Position numbers and translations under genes: made by a program. Shown piece by piece: positions 13,914-17,770 of a DNA stretch of 17,770 bases. Source of the stretch: Micavibrio aeruginosavorus (GTDB taxonomy: Bacteria > Pseudomonadota > Alphaproteobacteria > Micavibrionales > Micavibrionaceae); assembly GCA_003241475.1 (NCBI GenBank), contig QFQB01000034.1, positions 1 to 17,770 on the forward strand, read 5' to 3'. Under the pieces are notes generated by a model. The model saw only the letters and a program-made list of their open reading frames with translations, was not told the DNA's origin and searched no databases. The stretch's first letter is position 1, and the number at the start of each line of letters is the position of its first letter.

Positions 13914-14330
13914 CTAAGGTTTTGGAATCGCGGCAACTGCCAACTTATCCACACGCTCGTTCTCGATATGCCCGTCATGGCCGCGCACCCACACGAATTT
14001 CACGCTGTGCGTTTGAAGCGCAGAATCGATTCTCAGCCATAAATCCTGATTCTTGATTCGGCTCGGCCAGCCTTTGGCCTTCCATCCCTTCATCCATTCG
14101 GTCACGCCGCGCTGGACATACTGGCTATCTGTATAGACTGTCACCGTGCTGGGTTTTTTGAGCGCGGCAAGACCTTCGATCACCGCCGTCATTTCCATGC
14201 GGTTGTTGGTGGTATCAAGCTCGCCGCCGGAAATCTCTTTTTCATGACCGTTGTAACGAAGCAATGCCGCCCAGCCACCGGGACCGGGATTGCCTGAACA
14301 AGCGCCGTCGGTGAAAAGCTCGACGCTCAT
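13914..14330 (-). CDS. rnhA: Ribonuclease HI
   Basis: RNase HI cuts the RNA strand of RNA:DNA hybrids, removing R-loops and primers. The 138-residue product begins MSVELFTDGACSGNPGPGGW, the classic N-terminus. The carboxylates are Asp8, Glu46 (NNRMEMTA), Asp68 (VYTDSQYV) and Asp128 (NERVDKLA), with His118 in RGHDGHIENE as the flexible-loop histidine. A longer frame exists upstream to 14420, but the ATG at 14330 matches the family and overlaps the thrB stop as ATGA, so translation is coupled to thrB. It is the last gene of the ispH-thrB-rnhA operon, an arrangement common in alphaproteobacteria. Its 3' end carries a DnaA box. Confidence 0.97.
   Translation of the reverse strand: MSVELFTDGACSGNPGPGGWAALLRYNGHEKEISGGELDTTNNRMEMTAVIEGLAALKKPSTVTVYTDSQYVQRGVTEWMKGWKAKGWPSRIKNQDLWLRIDSALQTHSVKFVWVRGHDGHIENERVDKLAVAAIPKP
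13945..13953 (+). other. DnaA box (TTATCCACA), inside rnhA
   Basis: This is the strong R1-type DnaA nonamer on the plus strand, inside the 3' end of rnhA. It is inverted relative to the box at 13899 and 37 bases from it. Confidence 0.45.
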
Positions 14331-15286
14331 GGAACAATCAAGCCCGTCAGCTGGAAATGAGTCAGGCGTTTTTCGAACACCATCGGATCGTGCGGCGTCA
14401 TGAAATCGCTCGGCTTCCACGCCAGTTTTTCCTCGATGCGCGACAAAAGAAAGCGCAAAGCCGCACCACGAAGCAAAACCGGCAAAGAACGCATTTCTTC
14501 AGCCGACAGAGGTCGCATAGACTGATAACCACGCATCAACGCATCGAACCGATCCGCATGATAAACATTTCTTTCATCGAACGACCACGCGTTGAGCGCG
14601 ATAGCCAGGTCATAGGCGAAAAAATCCGTGCACACGAAGTGGAAATCGATAACGCCGGAAACATCACCATCTTTAAAGAAAACATTGTCGGGAAAGTAAT
14701 CGGCATGGATGGCACCGCTTGGTAAATCCTTTGGCCAATGCGAGGCAACGAAATCATATTCATCGGCAACGAATTTAAAAAGCCCCGGCGCAATATCGTT
14801 GGCTGCAGGGCCGATCTGCGTCAGCCAGTCCTGCCAGCGCCGCGGCCCGAAGTGATTGGGCGCTGTCTTTGTAAAGGCATGCACCGCCAGATGCATTTGC
14901 GCCAGCGTTGCCCCCGCTTTTTCGCAAAAACCTTCATTGAGCATCTTGAGCGAACCGCCCTCGCCTTCGAGCAAAGAAAAGATCGCGGCGGGACGATCCT
15001 TAAGCATCGCCAATGCTTCGCCGTCTTTGCGGCGCAGCGTGTCAGGACACGGCACGCCGCCGTCGTTCAGGCAAATGGCGTAATCAATAAAAAACGGAAT
15101 ATCTTCCAGCTTCACGCGGCGCGGCTCGAACAGCGTGAGGATGTAGCGCCCCTTATCGGTCGTGATGAAGTAATTGGTATTGGAAACGCCGGCCTCGATC
15201 CCTTCGAACGAAACCAGCGTCCCGATGCCGTAAGAGGACAGGAATTCACGCAGTTCTTGTTCGGAAACTTTTGTATAGACGGCCAT
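14327..15286 (-). CDS. thrB: Homoserine kinase (APH/choline-kinase-like type)
   Basis: ThrB phosphorylates L-homoserine with ATP, the step before threonine synthase. This 319-residue form belongs to the aminoglycoside-phosphotransferase-like fold found in many alphaproteobacteria, not the GHMP fold of E. coli ThrB. It begins MAVYTKVSEQELREFL, as in rhizobial homologs. The catalytic loop is HADYFPDN (194-201) with Asp196 and Asn201, followed by the metal-binding GVIDFHF with Asp215. The frame extends two codons further to a TTG at 15292, but the ATG at 15286 is the expected start; no clear Shine-Dalgarno precedes it. The gene is 31 bases after ispH and overlaps rnhA by four bases. Confidence 0.94.
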   Translation of the reverse strand: MAVYTKVSEQELREFLSSYGIGTLVSFEGIEAGVSNTNYFITTDKGRYILTLFEPRRVKLEDIPFFIDYAICLNDGGVPCPDTLRRKDGEALAMLKDRPAAIFSLLEGEGGSLKMLNEGFCEKAGATLAQMHLAVHAFTKTAPNHFGPRRWQDWLTQIGPAANDIAPGLFKFVADEYDFVASHWPKDLPSGAIHADYFPDNVFFKDGDVSGVIDFHFVCTDFFAYDLAIALNAWSFDERNVYHADRFDALMRGYQSMRPLSAEEMRSLPVLLRGAALRFLLSRIEEKLAWKPSDFMTPHDPMVFEKRLTHFQLTGLIVP

Positions 15287-15317
15287 GGACAAAGAATGGA
15301 CGGGTCAAAGGCTTAAA

Positions 15318-16283
15318 TCAAGCCACTTTTTCCTCGGCATCGCGCAGGATTCTGGGGATGTTGAATACCACATTTTCCTGCGTAATCGCGACTTCTTCGA
15401 GCGTCGCGGAAAAACGCTCCTTGATTGCGGCGATGACTTCTTCGATCAAAACATCTGGCGCGCTTGCCCCCGCCGTCAGCCCCAGCGTATCGATGCCGTC
15501 AAACCACGCCCAGTTGATTTCGGCCGCGCGTTGCACAAGCATCGCCTTGTCGCACCCATACGCTACGCCGACTTCGACCAGACGGTTTGAATTGGACGAA
15601 TTCGGCGCACCGATCACCATCAGCGCATCGCAACGCGGCGCAATCGCCTTTACCGCTTCCTGACGGTTGGTCGTGGCATAGCAAATATCTTCCTTACCCG
15701 GGCCGATGATGGCTGGATATTTTTCCTTCAACGCCTCCACCACATCCGCCGTGTCATCGACGGACAATGTCGTTTGCGTGCAAAACGCCAGATCGGCGGA
15801 AGCCGGAATGGAAAGCGCCGCTACATCCGCGGCCGTTTCGATCAACACAACAGCGCCTTCGGGCAATTGCCCCATCGTGCCGATCACTTCGGGATGGCCC
15901 GCATGGCCGATAAGCACGACCAGACGGCCAAGCTCGTGATGCTTTTCGGCTTCCTTGTGAACCTTGCTCACCAGCGGACAGGTCGCATCGATGAAAAACA
16001 TTTCCCGCGCGCGTGCATCCGCAGGCACCGCTTTCGGCACGCCGTGGGCCGAAAAAATAACGGGACGTCCGTCATCGGGAATTTCGGATAGTTCTTCGAC
16101 GAACACCGCGCCTTGCGCTTTCAAGGAGTCGACGACGAATTTGTTGTGAACGATTTCATGACGCACATAAACAGGCGCTCCGTATTTTTCGAGCGCCTTT
16201 TCAACGATCTGGATAGCGCGGTCCACGCCGGCGCAAAAGCCGCGCGGGGCCGATAAAAGAATGCTTAATGGGCGTTTTTCCAT
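15318..16283 (-). CDS. ispH: 4-hydroxy-3-methylbut-2-enyl diphosphate reductase IspH
   Basis: IspH is the last enzyme of the MEP pathway, reducing HMBPP to isopentenyl and dimethylallyl diphosphate with a 4Fe-4S cluster. The 321-residue product has the three cluster cysteines: Cys17 (PRGFCAGV), Cys102 (DATCPLV) and Cys201 (EDICYATTNRQ). Substrate-site residues are His46 (EIVHN), His80 (FSAHG), His130 and Glu132 (GHAGHPEV). The C-terminal NSSNSNRL and TAGASAP motifs are intact. No Shine-Dalgarno precedes the ATG, but a good promoter (TTGTCT-N17-TATATA) ends seven bases before it, so the operon mRNA may be leaderless. It heads the ispH-thrB-rnhA operon. Confidence 0.97.
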   Translation of the reverse strand: MEKRPLSILLSAPRGFCAGVDRAIQIVEKALEKYGAPVYVRHEIVHNKFVVDSLKAQGAVFVEELSEIPDDGRPVIFSAHGVPKAVPADARAREMFFIDATCPLVSKVHKEAEKHHELGRLVVLIGHAGHPEVIGTMGQLPEGAVVLIETAADVAALSIPASADLAFCTQTTLSVDDTADVVEALKEKYPAIIGPGKEDICYATTNRQEAVKAIAPRCDALMVIGAPNSSNSNRLVEVGVAYGCDKAMLVQRAAEINWAWFDGIDTLGLTAGASAPDVLIEEVIAAIKERFSATLEEVAITQENVVFNIPRILRDAEEKVA

Positions 16284-16290
16284 AGCGGTT

Positions 16291-16319
16291 TATATAGCCG
16301 AGCGGCGCTTGAAAGACAA
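16291..16319 (-). promoter_or_regulatory. Candidate promoter of ispH-thrB-rnhA (leaderless)
   Basis: On the minus strand, TTGTCT (16314-16319) and TATATA (16291-16296) are separated by 17 bases. Seven bases separate the -10 from the ATG at 16283, so transcription should begin at about the A of the start codon. Confidence 0.55.
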
Positions 16320-16330
16320 GGAATAGAGGG

Positions 16331-16359
16331 TGGACAGCCCAAAGCCCTTCTTTTATCCT
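16331..16359 (+). promoter_or_regulatory. Candidate promoter of the lipoprotein gene (leaderless)
   Basis: TGGACA (16331-16336) and TATCCT (16354-16359) are separated by 17 bases, with seven bases to the ATG at 16367. The region 16351-16366 is a tandem repeat of TTTTATCC that abuts the ATG. No Shine-Dalgarno is present. Confidence 0.42.
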
Positions 16360-16366
16360 TTTATCC

Positions 16367-17023
16367 ATGAATTTTCGCGTGTTACCGCTAGCCCTCGCTA
16401 CCCTGCTCTGCCTGTCCGCATGCGAAACCATGCAAGGATGGGGCGATGACATATCCAGCGGCTTTGACACCCTCGGTGAAAAAGTCGCCAGCCTGACAGA
16501 CCCCATCACCACCGCGAAGGCCGAACGCCACAACCTGCCCGTCTATGACGGAAGCTGCCCGTCCGTTTCCGTGCGCCCCGATCTAGCGCACCTGACCGAA
16601 TTTCAAAAACCCGAAAGCACGGCAGAAAGCACGAAAGTCTCCGAAGTCGACATCATGGGCGTACAAAATACCTGCCGCGTCGAAGGCGACCATCTGGTCA
16701 TGCAGATTGATATTTCCCTGATCGGTAAAACAGGGCCGAAAGCCCGCGCCCGCGCCACGGACAAACCGAGTTTCGCCTATCCGTACTTCATCGCAGTGAC
16801 GGATGAACAAGGCAATGTCGTCTCAAAGGAAATTTTCGCTGTCTCGCTCGCCTACACCGCCGAGCAAAAAGACATCAACCAGACAGAAAGCGTGTTCCAG
16901 AGCATGCCCTTTCCGGATACGGGCGCAGGAAAATCCTATCAGGTCGTCTTGGGATTTCAGTTAAGCGACGACCAGCTGGCGTATAACCAAAGACTGGCGC
17001 AAGCCGCGCCCGCTGCGCACTAA
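16367..17023 (+). CDS. Putative lipoprotein of unknown function
   Basis: This 218-residue protein has a lipoprotein signal peptide ending in the lipobox CLSAC, with Cys19 as lipidation site; Glu20 at +2 suggests outer-membrane sorting by the usual rule. The mature part begins with an amphipathic stretch (MQGWGDDISSGFDTLGEKVASL). A beta-rich domain follows from about 56, including two cysteines (Cys64 and Cys102) that might form a disulphide, and strands such as DHLVMQIDISLIGKT and SYQVVLGFQLS. No catalytic motif is seen, and I cannot assign a function. The gene is divergent from ispH, with both promoters in an 83-base gap. Its stop overlaps that of the convergent epimerase-family gene by four bases. 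Confidence 0.85.
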   Translation: MNFRVLPLALATLLCLSACETMQGWGDDISSGFDTLGEKVASLTDPITTAKAERHNLPVYDGSCPSVSVRPDLAHLTEFQKPESTAESTKVSEVDIMGVQNTCRVEGDHLVMQIDISLIGKTGPKARARATDKPSFAYPYFIAVTDEQGNVVSKEIFAVSLAYTAEQKDINQTESVFQSMPFPDTGAGKSYQVVLGFQLSDDQLAYNQRLAQAAPAAH

Positions 17024-17770
17024 GCGCGTAGCGTCTTGACCGCGTTCGAAAGCGAACGCCGCAGGCCGTAAAGCTTTTCCTCTATAGATGAAACCAGCGA
17101 CACGCTCTGCCCGCGCCCGTCGATCGCATCCCATGTCTCCATAATGCCGAAATAGACATGATAGGGCGTGGTGCCCGGCATATAATCGGCGGCGGGCGTC
17201 AGATCGCGGTTCAGCCATTCGACCCAGAAGCCGCGTTCCTGCATGTATTTGTCTTCGAATACATCGACCATGCGCGCGACATGATCCTTGATGCTTTGGC
17301 GGTCCGGCGCGGCGTTCAGCATCAGCGCGTTGGCTTTCAGCGCTTCGCAGAACGGCCAGATGCGCTTGGTGTCCTCGATCACGCGGCCATTTTCCCCCAC
17401 GCCGTCATAAATGCCGCCATATATTTCATCCCAGCCATAACGATTGGCCCAATCGAGAAGCTTTAGGCACAAAGGGTCATGCAAAGCGGCGTCATTTTTC
17501 ATTACCGCGTGTTTTTTCAACAGCCAGACCCATTCGCAGTAATGACCGGGTTCGAAAATATGACCCTTGTCCGGATGGGGGAGCAATTCATCGGTGTAGT
17601 CTTCGGGAAGCGCCGTGCGGGCCCCATCGAAGAAATAATTCTGAAACAAGCCGACGATCTCATCCGCCATTTTCCCGAATTCCGCGTCACCCCATGTCTC
17701 GTGCGCAAACAAACACGCCTCCAGCAGATGCATGTGCGGGTCCTGACGGCGGACGGCTTTGACAGGTTCG
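17020..17770 (-). CDS. AGE-family epimerase/isomerase (partial, N-terminus off the window)
   Basis: The family isomerises or epimerises sugars such as N-acylglucosamine, mannose or cellobiose in the cytoplasm, using an (alpha/alpha)6 barrel. About 249 residues are visible, and the frame stays open to the window edge. The real start lies beyond 17770: an ATG at 17731-17733 falls inside the conserved RRQDPHMHLLEA motif and is not a start. Other landmarks are EPGHYCEWVWLL, with the active-site His and Glu, RIWPFCEALKA, usually WPQTE, and YHVYFGIMETW near the end. The substrate cannot be told from this fragment. The stop TAG shares bases CTAA with the convergent lipoprotein stop. Confidence 0.9.
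   Translation of the reverse strand, partial: EPVKAVRRQDPHMHLLEACLFAHETWGDAEFGKMADEIVGLFQNYFFDGARTALPEDYTDELLPHPDKGHIFEPGHYCEWVWLLKKHAVMKNDAALHDPLCLKLLDWANRYGWDEIYGGIYDGVGENGRVIEDTKRIWPFCEALKANALMLNAAPDRQSIKDHVARMVDVFEDKYMQERGFWVEWLNRDLTPAADYMPGTTPYHVYFGIMETWDAIDGRGQSVSLVSSIEEKLYGLRRSLSNAVKTLRA

Noticed and set aside
13780..13960. Calling the rnhA upstream/downstream gap the chromosome origin
   Set aside because: Only two perfect DnaA boxes, a 134-base gap and no clear AT-rich unwinding tract. It is kept as a regulatory cluster to test, not an origin.

Overview
The window looks like a chromosomal segment of a moderately GC-rich alphaproteobacterium. The evidence is the blocks pcm / M23-LysM lipoprotein / yajC and ispH-thrB-rnhA, a homoserine kinase of the APH-like type, a YajC with the typical short alphaproteobacterial N-terminus, a malic enzyme fused to a phosphotransacetylase-like domain, and a CtrA-type TTAA-N7-TTAA site. 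A Micavibrio- or Rhodospirillales-like host is possible, but I cannot fix the genus from sequence alone. No insertion sequence, phage gene, CRISPR array or rRNA was seen.

Layout. 1-2648 (minus strand): yajC, cut by the window edge; a small membrane protein with its own near-consensus promoter; an NlpD-like LysM/M23 lipoprotein; and pcm, which overlaps it by one base. 2896-6445: a lone N-formylglutamate amidohydrolase-family gene; two unrecognised proteins (225 and 196 aa) separated by a strong terminator; lipB on the minus strand; and, divergent from lipB, a small stand-alone OmpR/PhoB-type winged-helix protein. 6570-11157 (plus strand): tRNA-Leu(GAG), the queuosine-precursor transporter yhhQ, maeB and mgtE, all tightly spaced. 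11258-13252: a class A penicillin-binding protein closed by a bidirectional terminator. 13312-16283 (minus strand): an unrecognised 155-aa protein, then rnhA, thrB and ispH as one operon. 16367-17770: a lipoprotein of unknown function, and the C-terminal part of an AGE-family epimerase/isomerase convergent with it.

How the genes fit together. Most are housekeeping: envelope growth and division (class A PBP, NlpD-like factor), protein export (YajC), protein repair (Pcm), lipoylation (LipB), isoprenoid and threonine synthesis (IspH, ThrB), C4/C3 carbon balance (MaeB), Mg2+ uptake (MgtE) and tRNA modification (YhhQ).

The less ordinary signals are mostly regulatory. (1) A perfect CtrA-type site and two perfect DnaA boxes lie within about 107 bp upstream of the 155-aa gene. 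(2) Several genes lack a Shine-Dalgarno and have a promoter whose -10 sits 6-8 bases before the ATG, which suggests leaderless mRNAs. (3) A 15-bp palindrome fills the promoter spacer of the winged-helix gene. (4) Three soluble proteins could not be assigned to any family. I did not find an obvious new defence or mobile system. No gene-free stretch exceeds 300 bases; the longest, 2649-2895, holds only divergent promoter candidates.
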